NCBI GenBank assembly: GCA_964428355.1
Contig: CAYRYU010000029.1
Coordinates: 1-64,000 of the forward strand
Length of the DNA: 64,000 bases
DNA from: CAYRYU01 sp964428355
Lineage (GTDB): Bacteria; Muiribacteriota; Ozemobacteria; Ozemobacterales; Ozemobacteraceae
Direction: 5' to 3'
Shown: positions 34,422 to 42,892 of the stretch, one piece after another
How positions within the stretch are numbered: position 1 is the first letter of the stretch
How the letters are laid out: each line of letters begins with the position of its first letter
Translations under genes and position numbers: made by a program
The notes under the pieces: generated by a model
Told to the model about the DNA's origin: nothing
The model's input: only the letters and a program-made list of their open reading frames with translations
Databases searched by the model: none

Positions 34422-35408
34422 TCACCCCGGATCACCCCCTGATCCGGGGTTTTTCTTTCTCGTGTCCGGCCCCGTTACTTCGAACCCAGTTGGTTCGAGA
34501 CCCTGCATGAATTCCATAAAGGCCTTGATCTTGGGGCTTTCCCGGCGAAGCCGCTTGCAATAGAGACAGAACCGGTCCTCCCTGATTTCGAGCCGGGGAA
34601 AAAGGATACTCAGCCACCCCTGGCCCACTTCGTGGGCGACGCAGTAGGCGGGAACCAGCCCCACTCCGATTCCCTCGATAGCCAGGTTGATCAACCCCCG
34701 AAGATGGTTCACCGGGAGCATACGCCGCGGGCTCAGCTCGAGGCCCGGCGGAATCTGTACAAGCAGCCTCTGCCACCAATCACCGGCCGGGTCGATGGTC
34801 AGCCATGGAACCCTCTCCAGATCTCGGACCCTCCTCAGCGACCGGGATCGGATCAGTTTGGGTGACGCGATGAGGACGTATCTTTCCCGGAACAGCGAAA
34901 TCCTTGCCAGCTCTTCCCGGGCGTGGGCCTTGCAGTCTATGATGACATCGAGTTCATCGGCCAGCAAAGGTTTCAACAACTCGTGGCTGAAAGTGAAGCT
35001 CGGCTGTATCAGGGAATGCTCCCGCAGAAAGGGGCCGATCTTCCTGGTCAGGACGCTGTTACCGAATTCCACGGTCGCCCCCAGCCTGAGACGCCCCACC
35101 AGGGGCATCGTTTCTTCCTCGCGAAGGATCTCCCGGCACCTCTGGATATCGAGAAAAACCTTCTCGCAGGTCTGGAAAAGGGTAACCCCTGCCTCGGTTA
35201 GGCAGATGGGGGTCTGGTCCCGCTTGATCAGTCTGTGTCCCAGACCCTGCTCCAGCTTCCTGATCGCGTGGCTGACCGCGGATTGGCAGATGTTCAGTCG
35301 CTCCCCCGCCTCGACGAAGGTTGGGGAGGAGGCGGTTATGAAGAACGTGTAAAGCGGCTGAAGGTCGATGTTCTCCAAGCCGGATGGTTTTCCCGAGGGA
35401 TTTTTCAT
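34422..35408 (-). CDS. LysR-family transcriptional regulator
   Basis: 328 residues. The N-terminal winged helix-turn-helix is typical (FVEAGERLNICQSAVSHAIRKLEQGLG, about 31-57), followed by a periplasmic-binding-protein-like effector domain (about 100-300). LysR regulators usually control the divergent neighbour and themselves. Here that neighbour is 1-pyrroline-5-carboxylate dehydrogenase, 217 bases away, so proline or glutamate-semialdehyde metabolites are plausible effectors, by inference only. The last codons double as the terminator of the converging protease gene. No ribosome site is visible before the ATG. Confidence 0.88.
   Translation of the reverse strand: MKNPSGKPSGLENIDLQPLYTFFITASSPTFVEAGERLNICQSAVSHAIRKLEQGLGHRLIKRDQTPICLTEAGVTLFQTCEKVFLDIQRCREILREEETMPLVGRLRLGATVEFGNSVLTRKIGPFLREHSLIQPSFTFSHELLKPLLADELDVIIDCKAHAREELARISLFRERYVLIASPKLIRSRSLRRVRDLERVPWLTIDPAGDWWQRLLVQIPPGLELSPRRMLPVNHLRGLINLAIEGIGVGLVPAYCVAHEVGQGWLSILFPRLEIREDRFCLYCKRLRRESPKIKAFMEFMQGLEPTGFEVTGPDTRKKNPGSGGDPG
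34424..34454 (+). terminator. Intrinsic terminator for the clostripain gene, inside the LysR coding end
   Basis: ACCCCGGATCA (34424-34434) and TGATCCGGGGT (34440-34450) form a perfect 11-bp stem with a five-C loop, followed by TTTTC. The hairpin lies within the last codons of the convergent LysR gene. Confidence 0.85.
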
Positions 35409-35625
35409 ATGAATTCAATTCATAATATCATATTATTCTTTTCATTTTCAATCATGATCCCAACGTGGCATACTCTGGCCCTGAAGCGATGAAAGGCTGT
35501 GGAAGTGTTTCCCGGCCTCCGCTTCGATATCATCTGTCGGGAGACATGAAAATGCTTGAAAAACCGGGTCACTTCAAGCTCCATGGGCCCCTCTGCGGGG
35601 GCTTCAAGGGAACCTGGACCGGCGA
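35409..35625. promoter_or_regulatory. Divergent LysR/P5CDH control region
   Basis: An AT-rich block beside the LysR start (35407-35455) includes the palindromes TGAATTCAATTCA and AATATCATATT, candidates for the regulator's own operator. Nearer the dehydrogenase, GCTTGAA (35554-35560) and TTCAAGC (35573-35579) form a perfect 7-bp inverted pair, followed by a GCCCC/GGGGC hairpin near 35587-35602. These may fold in the mRNA leader. The block also holds a small ORF described separately. Confidence 0.45.
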
Positions 35626-35629
35626 ATGA
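35489..35629 (+). CDS. Possible leader peptide overlapping the P5CDH start codon
   Basis: A 46-codon ORF from ATG 35489, or 25 codons from ATG 35552, which has GGGAG eight bases upstream. It ends in TGA at 35627-35629, overlapping the dehydrogenase ATG (35626) as ATGA. The dehydrogenase has no clear ribosome site of its own, so ribosomes finishing this ORF could re-initiate there. The peptide (MLEKPGHFKLHGPLCGG and a few more) has no recognised family. It could be a coincidence of a short open frame. Confidence 0.35.
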   Translation: MKGCGSVSRPPLRYHLSGDMKMLEKPGHFKLHGPLCGGFKGTWTGE

Positions 35630-37269
35630 ACACCACCAGTTTCCGAGTCCAACTTCCCAGAAATGAAGCCGTTCTCTCATACGCACCCGGGACCCCAGAA
35701 CGGTCCCAGCTCGAGGTCGAGCTCGAACGCCAGGCGAAACGGACCCTCGAGATACCCCTGATCATCGGTGGGAAGGAGATCCGGACGGGGCGTATCGCCG
35801 AGGTCCGGGCACCACACGACCGTCACCTGCTCCTTGGGACGTATCATCTCGCCGGCCCCGACGAGGTTCAGCTCGCGATCCGGTCCGCCAGGGAGGCTGC
35901 GAGGGACTGGGCCGGTCTATCGTGGATGCAGAGGGCCGCGGTTTTCATGAAAGCGGCGGACCTTCTTGCGGGGCCGCACCGGATTTCGGTGAATGCCGCC
36001 ACGATGCTCGGCCAGAGCAAAACCGCCCATCAGGCCGAAATCGATTCAGCCTGCGAGATGATCGATTTTCTAAGGTTCAACGTTTTCTATTGGGACGGGA
36101 TCTTCGCTCAGCAACCACCCCACTCCCGCATCGGGGAGTCATGGAACATGATCGACTACCGTCCGCTCGAGGGGTTCCTGCTTGCGGTCACCCCATTCAA
36201 CTTCACGGCCATCGGCGGCAACCTTCCTTCCTCACCTGCCATGGCGGGGAACGTAGTGATATGGAAACCAGCCAGTACCGCGGTTCTCAGCAACTTCCAC
36301 CTAATGCGTGTATTTCTGGAGGCGGGCCTTCCCCCCGGTGTGATCAACTTCCTTCCAGGTCCGGGATCGGCCCTCGGGCCGATTCTCCTCGACCACCCCG
36401 ACTTCGCGGGTCTGCATTTCACTGGCTCGACCCCAACTTTCCGGGAAATGTGGCGGAGGGTGGGCGACAATGTCGGGGCGGGCCGCTACCGGAATTACCC
36501 ACGTCTGGTAGGCGAAACGGGCGGAAAGGACTTCGTCCTGGCATGTCCCGACGCGGACCCCGAAACGCTTGCCGTCGCGCTGGTGAGGGGGGCATTCGAG
36601 TATCAGGGGCAGAAATGCTCTGCCGCGAGCCGGGCGTATATCCCCGAAAGCCTCTGGAACGAGGTGGAATCCAGCCTGAAGGAAACCATCTCCCAGATCA
36701 AGGTGGGTGATGTTCGTGAATTCTCGAATTTCATGGGCGGAGTTATCGATGAAGCCTCCTACCGGAACGTCAGAAGTTACATCAAGATGGCCCGCGAAAC
36801 CGCTGGGACCAGCATTATCTGCGGCGGCGGGCACGACGACCGGACAGGCTGGTTCATCCAACCCACCGTCATCCGATGCGACGATCCGGCCCACCCTTGC
36901 ATGACCGAGGAGATCTTCGGGCCGGTGCTCTCAATCCACGTCTACAAGGATTCCGAGCTCGACCGAACCCTGGAACTCGTCGACTCATCCAGCCCCTACG
37001 CGCTTACCGGAGCGGTTTTCGGCCGCGACCGCGGCGTTCTCGAACTCGTGAGCAGCCGTCTTCGATACTCCGCCGGAAACTTCTACATCAACGACAAGCC
37101 GACCGGGGCGGTGGTAGGGCAACAACCCTTTGGGGGCGGGCGCGCGAGCGGAACCAACGATAAGGCGGGGAGCCCGCTCAACCTCCTCCGCTGGGTGAGT
37201 CCCCGGACGATCAAGGAAACCTTCGTTCCGGCTCGTTCGGTAAGCTATCCGTTCATGGAGAGCGAATAA
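35626..37269 (+). CDS. pruA: 1-pyrroline-5-carboxylate dehydrogenase
   Basis: 547 residues of the aldehyde dehydrogenase superfamily, matching the long P5CDH branch (RocA/PruA, ALDH4 type; usual length about 515-560). The catalytic general base E297 (VGETGGKD) and nucleophile C331 (GQKCSAASR) are present, as are the Rossmann-side TPFNFTAIGGN and the C-terminal QQPFGGGRASGTNDKAG. It oxidises glutamate-semialdehyde to glutamate with NAD+, the second step of proline (and arginine) breakdown. No proline dehydrogenase is nearby. It is divergent from a LysR gene and ends at a strong terminator. Confidence 0.92.
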   Translation: MNTTSFRVQLPRNEAVLSYAPGTPERSQLEVELERQAKRTLEIPLIIGGKEIRTGRIAEVRAPHDRHLLLGTYHLAGPDEVQLAIRSAREAARDWAGLSWMQRAAVFMKAADLLAGPHRISVNAATMLGQSKTAHQAEIDSACEMIDFLRFNVFYWDGIFAQQPPHSRIGESWNMIDYRPLEGFLLAVTPFNFTAIGGNLPSSPAMAGNVVIWKPASTAVLSNFHLMRVFLEAGLPPGVINFLPGPGSALGPILLDHPDFAGLHFTGSTPTFREMWRRVGDNVGAGRYRNYPRLVGETGGKDFVLACPDADPETLAVALVRGAFEYQGQKCSAASRAYIPESLWNEVESSLKETISQIKVGDVREFSNFMGGVIDEASYRNVRSYIKMARETAGTSIICGGGHDDRTGWFIQPTVIRCDDPAHPCMTEEIFGPVLSIHVYKDSELDRTLELVDSSSPYALTGAVFGRDRGVLELVSSRLRYSAGNFYINDKPTGAVVGQQPFGGGRASGTNDKAGSPLNLLRWVSPRTIKETFVPARSVSYPFMESE

Positions 37270-37296
37270 CACCCCAACAACCGAACGACATTCCGT

Positions 37297-37335
37297 CCCC
37301 TGCCGGCATTTCCTTTCCGGCAGGGGTCCTTTTCG
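37297..37335 (+). terminator. Intrinsic terminator of the P5CDH gene
   Basis: CCCCTGCCGG (37297-37306) pairs perfectly with CCGGCAGGGG (37317-37326), ten-base loop, followed by TCCTTTTCGTT. Confidence 0.75.
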
Positions 37336-37542
37336 TTGATCCAGGCTGTTTCCATGGGTTCCGGACCTTCGAGCGAATCGAAATGAGGCATTTTTCCTCA
37401 TTGGGTCCCTCGGTATGACCTGAAACCCGCTTCGGTTTCCCATACCCTCGGATTCCGCTGTGCCGATTTTTCAACGCATTCTCGACCATCTTCGTTAGAT
37501 TTTTGGAAAGACAGAAATATTAATAATAAGAGGAGAAAAAAA

Positions 37543-37986
37543 ATGGGAATCCGCAACCTTGCCCCGAAAATCCTCGCCGTCCTCTTTCTTCTAGCTCTTC
37601 CCTCATTCGCGACGCAATACAGCCCCAAAGGAGTCCTTGAATACACGGACACTTTGCTCACCAATGTTTTCTTCGATATCGGAATGAAGACGGATCTCGA
37701 TCGGGCACAAAAGATCAAGGCCCTCGCTGTGATCGTTGCCTCGACACCCTGGCCGGAAAAATGTCGTGATCTGGCGGAGAGGTTCGGAAAGGCTCTGGAA
37801 GCGACAAGATTCCACTTTCTTCATTCCAAAAAATTCCAGGAAGGCGAAAAGATCCCAATGGCTTACATTGAAGAATACGTAAAGATCAGATTGGCATGTT
37901 ACAAGGCCTATGGGGCACTGCATGAGGAATGCCTCGGGGAAAAGAATCCGGGCGCCGAAGCGGTGATCAGAAGGAAGGGCCTCTGA
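37543..37986 (+). CDS. Small secreted protein of unknown function
   Basis: 147 residues with a signal peptide (about 1-23, SFA cleavage site). The mature part is helical, with three cysteines among WPEKCRDLAERF, RLACYKAYG and LHEECLGEK. No family is recognised. The start is well supported by AGGAG at 37531-37535, seven bases before ATG, within an AT-rich leader that contains TATTAAT (a possible -10). It stands alone between two terminated units. Confidence 0.6.
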   Translation: MGIRNLAPKILAVLFLLALPSFATQYSPKGVLEYTDTLLTNVFFDIGMKTDLDRAQKIKALAVIVASTPWPEKCRDLAERFGKALEATRFHFLHSKKFQEGEKIPMAYIEEYVKIRLACYKAYGALHEECLGEKNPGAEAVIRRKGL

Positions 37987-38112
37987 ATCAAAATTGCCCC
38001 TGACTCAAAAGTCCGGTTGGAGAAACCACCAATTCGCCAAATCCGGAGAGGGGGGAATGGCGGAAAAAGTGCTCTTTCTCTTCCTTTCAATCCCCGTTCA
38101 GACATACCGGTT

Positions 38113-38916
38113 TCATTTCGACGACTTCCGGCCCGCGACGAAAATGTGAGAACAGACACTGGCGATCTCCTCCCGGTTCTGATACCGGAGTTCCGCTTGG
38201 AGGAGTCGTTCCTTCAAGCTTGCATCCTTGTAGATTTCCTCCCATCGTTCTTCGGGGATACCGTCAGTGACGGTCAATCTTCCCGAGACCTCCATGACCT
38301 CGACTCCATTGCGTTTGAACATCTCCTTGATGCTCGATGCCGTGCAATGGACCTGGGGGCCTTCATTGGTCATGCGGATTCCTGACTCCTCCATGGCGAA
38401 GAATTCTTCGTATCTGGCCTCCCGAAGAAGGGCCATTTTCGAGGCGAGGGTTGTCCCGACGCAGACGGTGATCCTGCATCCGACCCGCAGGGCATCGACC
38501 AGACTGCGAAAAGCCGCCTCCATGCCGTTCACGCAGTAGTTCAACGGCTCCCGTTCGCAGAAGATGAAGTCGAAAACCTCAGGTTTGAGGCAGTTGTTCT
38601 CCAGATCTCCCTGGAAGAAGAGGTGGCTCCCCGGCAGGTCTTTTCTCCGGAAGGCCGCGCAGGCGCCGTGAACGCAGCTGTAGGCCAGGTCCAGTAGGAC
38701 GAGGTTGGCGTAACCCAGCCCGGCAAGTCGCAGCGACCATCCCCCACCCCCGCAACCTGCATCGAGAATCCGGGCATTGCGGTCCTGGGGGAGGTATCTT
38801 GAGAACTGCAGCCAGCTCATTTCATCGAAAAGAGAGCGGAACTCGAGGTAGCGCTTTTCCTGCCAGAGGGCGTACTTGTATCCCGCCCTCTCGTAAAACT
38901 CCCTTGCCTTCTTCAT
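38113..38916 (-). CDS. Class I SAM-dependent methyltransferase
   Basis: 267 residues. Motif I is clear (RILDAGCGGGGWSLRLAGLG, about 49-68), followed by VLLDLAYSC (motif II acidic position) and DFIFCEREPLNY (motif IV-like). The substrate cannot be told; the general form is that of a UbiE/Methyltransf_25-like enzyme for small molecules or lipids. The ATG overlaps the stop of the clostripain-like protease gene by four bases (ATGA), so the two are translated together, an unusual pairing of an exported protease and a cytosolic methyltransferase. Confidence 0.8.
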   Translation of the reverse strand: MKKAREFYERAGYKYALWQEKRYLEFRSLFDEMSWLQFSRYLPQDRNARILDAGCGGGGWSLRLAGLGYANLVLLDLAYSCVHGACAAFRRKDLPGSHLFFQGDLENNCLKPEVFDFIFCEREPLNYCVNGMEAAFRSLVDALRVGCRITVCVGTTLASKMALLREARYEEFFAMEESGIRMTNEGPQVHCTASSIKEMFKRNGVEVMEVSGRLTVTDGIPEERWEEIYKDASLKERLLQAELRYQNREEIASVCSHIFVAGRKSSK

Positions 38917-40304
38917 GGTTCAATTCTGACTCGCGAGGGATGCGAATGCAACCTCTGGAAAGCCAACCCCATAGATCTCGAAGCGCGGATGATTTCCTCG
39001 ACTTTTTCCTTCCCAGGCATGGGAATGAAACTCTCCGTATTGAGCCGGAAGTTGAGGTCCGTGATCAGGTCCCGGTTGAATCCCGCCCGCTCAGGGCCGG
39101 TTCGGGAGAGGGCGTCTTCCAGGCCCGAAAGGTCCCCGGTCGAGACCTCTTCGAACAGTTTCCCCTTCAGATGCTTCCGGACCATTTCGTCCCAGAGTGA
39201 GTTTTCCGCGAACCCGAGGTCCTCGTAGGCGGGATCGTATTCCGAGGGGGTGGCCGGGAAGTAGATTGCAAGACCCTTTGCGTTCTTCTTCGGGGCGCCG
39301 GTGTTGCCGTTGGCGATGATGAGTGCCCCCAGGGCCTTCTCGAGCTTCTCCGCGGCGGTCCGGAGAGCCGGGTCGGACACGGTCGATTTCAGGAGCTCCA
39401 CCAGGTGGGCGAGATCGATGTGGGATGGGAAATAGAACTTCTGAACCAGCTTCAGGGCGGAGGCGAATTCCGGGACGAAATCCCCGGCCAGGGAAGCATT
39501 GGCAAAACCGTCTATTGCCTCCTTCAGTGCGCCGAGTTTCGAGCAATCGAGGGCGGAAAGGGTGGAGAAGTATTTTCCCTGGCTCCCGTTGTCATACGAT
39601 GCCCTGAACACGGCTACAATGTGTCTGGCCAGCTCCACCGGGGTGGTTTCCTTCTTCAGCCCCTGGAGAATATCGATGTAGGGATAGCCCAGCGTGGGCT
39701 CGATTTCCTCCGAGGCAATGAGGAATTCGCAATCGTCTTTCACGACGAAGGCGACTTCCATCATCTGCATGAGGCAGGCATCCATAGCGAGGATGTCGAT
39801 CTTCCGGCCGAGGAAGTCTCTGATCATGCGCATGGCTATCCCGAGCTCCCCGGTGGTGATGTGGTTTCCGGATGATTCGTCATAGGATATCCCACGCATG
39901 ACATTTTCCCCGGACTTGTACCATCCATTTCCGTGGTTCCAGATCACCAGGGCATAATGCTTAGCGGGGAAATCCCGTATCGTGTTCGACGTGAAGGAGA
40001 CCAGATTCCTGTAATCCCCCATGTCGACGTTTCCCATGTCTTTCAGGACGACATACTGGTTTTTCTCCAGGTAGGTCAGGCTTGCTGGCCCGCCGTGATG
40101 GTCGATGAGAACGACGATGTTCAGGAATTCGCTGCTTCCCACCTTTGACATCTCCTTGAGGTCGGCCCTGCCGAACATGTCGAGGTTGTTGTCCGCGTTC
40201 AGATACACCATCCATGTCCATTCCTTGACCGGTCCGACGCTTGCGAAGACGGGGGCATGGAAAGTGCAAAGGATTACCAGGGCAATCGCGAGGAATCGGT
40301 TCAT
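38913..40304 (-). CDS. Clostripain-like (C11 family) secreted cysteine protease
   Basis: 463 residues, signal peptide about 1-21. The catalytic His is H124 in IWNHGNGW and the catalytic Cys is C177 in MDACLMQ. WTWMVYLNADNNLD near the N-terminus and FAENSLWDEM near the C-terminal third are shared with the other protease at 33029-34396, so the two are paralogues. AGAGGT lies five bases before the ATG. It probably cleaves after basic residues in the envelope or outside the cell. Its stop overlaps the methyltransferase start. Confidence 0.85.
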   Translation of the reverse strand: MNRFLAIALVILCTFHAPVFASVGPVKEWTWMVYLNADNNLDMFGRADLKEMSKVGSSEFLNIVVLIDHHGGPASLTYLEKNQYVVLKDMGNVDMGDYRNLVSFTSNTIRDFPAKHYALVIWNHGNGWYKSGENVMRGISYDESSGNHITTGELGIAMRMIRDFLGRKIDILAMDACLMQMMEVAFVVKDDCEFLIASEEIEPTLGYPYIDILQGLKKETTPVELARHIVAVFRASYDNGSQGKYFSTLSALDCSKLGALKEAIDGFANASLAGDFVPEFASALKLVQKFYFPSHIDLAHLVELLKSTVSDPALRTAAEKLEKALGALIIANGNTGAPKKNAKGLAIYFPATPSEYDPAYEDLGFAENSLWDEMVRKHLKGKLFEEVSTGDLSGLEDALSRTGPERAGFNRDLITDLNFRLNTESFIPMPGKEKVEEIIRASRSMGLAFQRLHSHPSRVRIEP

Positions 40305-40461
40305 TCTTACCTCTCACTTTTTTAGTCCGGAAACCGGCTCAAGAAAAGCCTACGAATTCAACGACCGAAGCCCGCCATCCGTTGCGATTTCTTTCCCGAT
40401 ACCTCCATACCGGTATCGAATCGGGCTTGACTGTAGTTCTCCGGGAAAGTATCGTTGGCTT

Positions 40462-42219
40462 ATGACGGACCTTCCACCATTCCCCGATTCCACGCATTCC
40501 GGGGAGCCCGGAGCACCGGCCGATGTTCCCCCGAAGCCCCCCACGGATTCCCCCACCCCGGCCAGCAGCACCGGGTCCGTGGATGCAACGCCCATTCCGC
40601 CAGTTTCCGCTCCCACAGCGGAATCGCCGTCTCCGCCCCAGCCCCCAGCGACGGCGGTGGCTCCCCAGACTTCCCCGACCCCGACGCTGGAAGGTCTCCA
40701 GAAGGCTGTCATCGCAACACCCGCGGTTGGTGCCCCTTCCACCTCGCCCGGGCCAGCAAAAAGAAACGCCAGGCCTTCCGACACAAGGGGCTTTTCACCC
40801 CTTCACAAGGCGGCCCAGAACGGTGACAGGGAAAAGATCCTCGCGCTCCTCGAAAAGGGCGACGACCCTCTTGCCGTTGACCACCTCGGGAACACTCCTC
40901 TCCACAGAGCCGCCGAAAGCGGAAACGTCGAAGCCCTCCAGGCACTCCTCGACCACCTGAACAAGGGGAAAGCCGTCCAGGACGATCTGGCGTGCCGTCC
41001 GTCACAGAGCGAAGCTGTCGGGGCAAGAACCCTTGGCCCGGTGAACAAGCCTCCCGAGACCGGGGTCAACCACCCCAATTTCCTCCAGCAGACCCCGTTG
41101 CACGTATCAGTCGAGGAAAGCCACCTCCATATCGTGGAGATTCTCCTCCGAAACGGGGCTTCAATTCTCGCAAAAGACAAGTTCGGCGACACCCCGCTCC
41201 ATCTGGCGGCGGAGAGAAACCTGGAGGAGATCTCGGACATCCTTCTCAAGAACGGGGCGAATCCCGGGGAGCCCAATTTTTTCGGGGACACCCCCATCCA
41301 CCGGGCGGCAAGAGAAGGCAACCTGAAGCTTCTCGATCTCTTTTCCGCCATCGTGAAGTCCCCTGATATCCCGGATTTCACCGGAATCACCCCCCTCCAC
41401 CTCGCGGCGAAAAGCGGCAACCTGGAGGCGGTCGAGTTCCTGGTGAAGAAGGGTGCAAACGTGCGCGCCAGGGATGTCTTCGGGGCCACGGTCCTTCACA
41501 AAGCCGCAGCTTCGGGCAATCTCGAGGTGATCAACTTTCTTCTCGAGCGGAAAGCCGACCCTACGGAAAAGGCGAACAACGGATTCACACCCGCGGAAAC
41601 CGCCGCCTTCTTCGGTTTTCCCGATGCGGAGCTGATGCTTTCACCGCAAAAAGACCCTGACGAGGCCGGGGAAAAGAAAGCCGAATCCAGGCTTGAAGAA
41701 ACCCCTTCCACGAACACTCCGGAACCCGAGGACAAGCATGGTTTCCTGTCCCGTATGCGTGGGAAGAGATACAAGGCCCCCTCGATCTTCTCGAGTGCCT
41801 GGAACCACCTGCACCTGGCGTTTTTCGCTCCCCGGGAGAAGTTCCACGAAATGGTGGAAAGGGGAAGCGTGAACCAGGTCAAGAGCCTGGTCCGGCAATT
41901 TCCCGCGCTGGTGAACCACGGTGACGACCGGAATTTCGGGGAAGCCCCCCTCCACAAGGTTGCCCGTTTGAACTTCGTGTTCCTTGGGAAATTCCTTCTC
42001 GAGAACGGGGCCGATCCGGACCGACAAACCTACGACGGCTGGACCCCGCTCCACAAGGCCGCTTTCTGGAACAGCGTGGGGATGACGAAGCTCCTGCTGG
42101 AGTTTGGGGCGGATTACAACCTGAGGGACGCTTTCAATGAAACTCCCCTTTCGAAAGCCCGCGCAAAGGGCCACACCGAGATCGCCAACCTCCTGCTGAA
42201 GGCCGGTCCGGGCGGCTGA
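40462..42219 (+). CDS. Ankyrin-repeat protein with two repeat arrays
   Basis: 585 residues from ATG 40462. A Pro/Thr/Ser/Ala-rich N-terminal tail of about 100 residues is followed by ankyrin repeats (about 112-395) with the usual GDTPLHLAAERNLEEISDILLKNGA pattern. A spacer of about 90 residues without repeats contains a basic patch (RMRGKRYKA). A second array (about 472-585) has GWTPLHKAAFWNSVGMTKLLLEFGAD. There is no signal peptide, so a cytosolic scaffold is likely, but secretion by another route is possible. It lies 91 bases upstream of the second pseudopilin operon. Confidence 0.8.
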   Translation: MTDLPPFPDSTHSGEPGAPADVPPKPPTDSPTPASSTGSVDATPIPPVSAPTAESPSPPQPPATAVAPQTSPTPTLEGLQKAVIATPAVGAPSTSPGPAKRNARPSDTRGFSPLHKAAQNGDREKILALLEKGDDPLAVDHLGNTPLHRAAESGNVEALQALLDHLNKGKAVQDDLACRPSQSEAVGARTLGPVNKPPETGVNHPNFLQQTPLHVSVEESHLHIVEILLRNGASILAKDKFGDTPLHLAAERNLEEISDILLKNGANPGEPNFFGDTPIHRAAREGNLKLLDLFSAIVKSPDIPDFTGITPLHLAAKSGNLEAVEFLVKKGANVRARDVFGATVLHKAAASGNLEVINFLLERKADPTEKANNGFTPAETAAFFGFPDAELMLSPQKDPDEAGEKKAESRLEETPSTNTPEPEDKHGFLSRMRGKRYKAPSIFSSAWNHLHLAFFAPREKFHEMVERGSVNQVKSLVRQFPALVNHGDDRNFGEAPLHKVARLNFVFLGKFLLENGADPDRQTYDGWTPLHKAAFWNSVGMTKLLLEFGADYNLRDAFNETPLSKARAKGHTEIANLLLKAGPGG

Positions 42220-42310
42220 GAAAAACCGCCCATCGTTCGCCCCTTTTCAGGACAGCCGAAAAATTGACTTTCCCCCGGAAATTCCTTAAGCTTTTATCGG
42301 GGGGAGAATT

Positions 42311-42889
42311 TTGGGTCGCGTTTCCTCTCCGACGCGGCGCCGGGGAAGGTGCGGCTTGTCGGGAAACTGCTTCCAACGCGGAGTAACCCTGCTCGAAGGG
42401 ATCATCGCGATGGCGATCTTTTCCCTTTTTCTGGCGGCCTTCTACCGGGGGATGACCACCTTCATGGGACAGACGAGCCGGCGGCTTTCCGAGCGTCTGG
42501 TCCTCCAGATGGAAGCGCGCCGGGGCTTGATGACCCTTTTTGCCCAGCTCCAGGAAGGGGTCGAGGTAGTTTCACCGGTGCCCGGGACGACACTCCCCTA
42601 CCTGGTGTACAAGGATATCCTCAGCAACTTCGTATGCATCTATCTCGAACCCGATTCCATCCACAGCAAGGAGGAGGAGAAGCCACTGTTCCGTGCCATG
42701 TTGCTGAAACGCGACCCCGGGAACCCGGTTCCCGAAGAACCGAAGCTCCTCGTCGAACGTGTCGCGAAACTGAATTTCACAACCCACAGCCCTTCGGGGG
42801 TTCTCTTGAGCCTTTCCCTCTGCGGCGGGAAGGGGGAATTTTCCCTGATCAATTTCGTCCGTCTGAAGAATTCGGTCTCGGAGGATTGA
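42311..42889 (+). CDS. Minor pseudopilin, GspJ/PilW-like (second cluster)
   Basis: 192 residues with a basic leader and the prepilin site RGVTLLEGIIAMAIFSLFL (Gly/Val cleavage, Glu at +5). The mature part is beta-rich, as in tip pseudopilins. The most upstream start is TTG 42311, and no good ATG precedes the motif in frame. This is the first of three pseudopilin-like genes running rightward; the same three types are found, leftward, at 10038-13373. Confidence 0.7.
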   Translation: MGRVSSPTRRRGRCGLSGNCFQRGVTLLEGIIAMAIFSLFLAAFYRGMTTFMGQTSRRLSERLVLQMEARRGLMTLFAQLQEGVEVVSPVPGTTLPYLVYKDILSNFVCIYLEPDSIHSKEEEKPLFRAMLLKRDPGNPVPEEPKLLVERVAKLNFTTHSPSGVLLSLSLCGGKGEFSLINFVRLKNSVSED

Positions 42890-42892
42890 GCG

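Noticed and set aside
40105..40461. N-terminal extension of the ankyrin protein
   Set aside because: It is antisense to the clostripain-like gene start and its promoter; the sequence before ATG 40462 is not protein-like.
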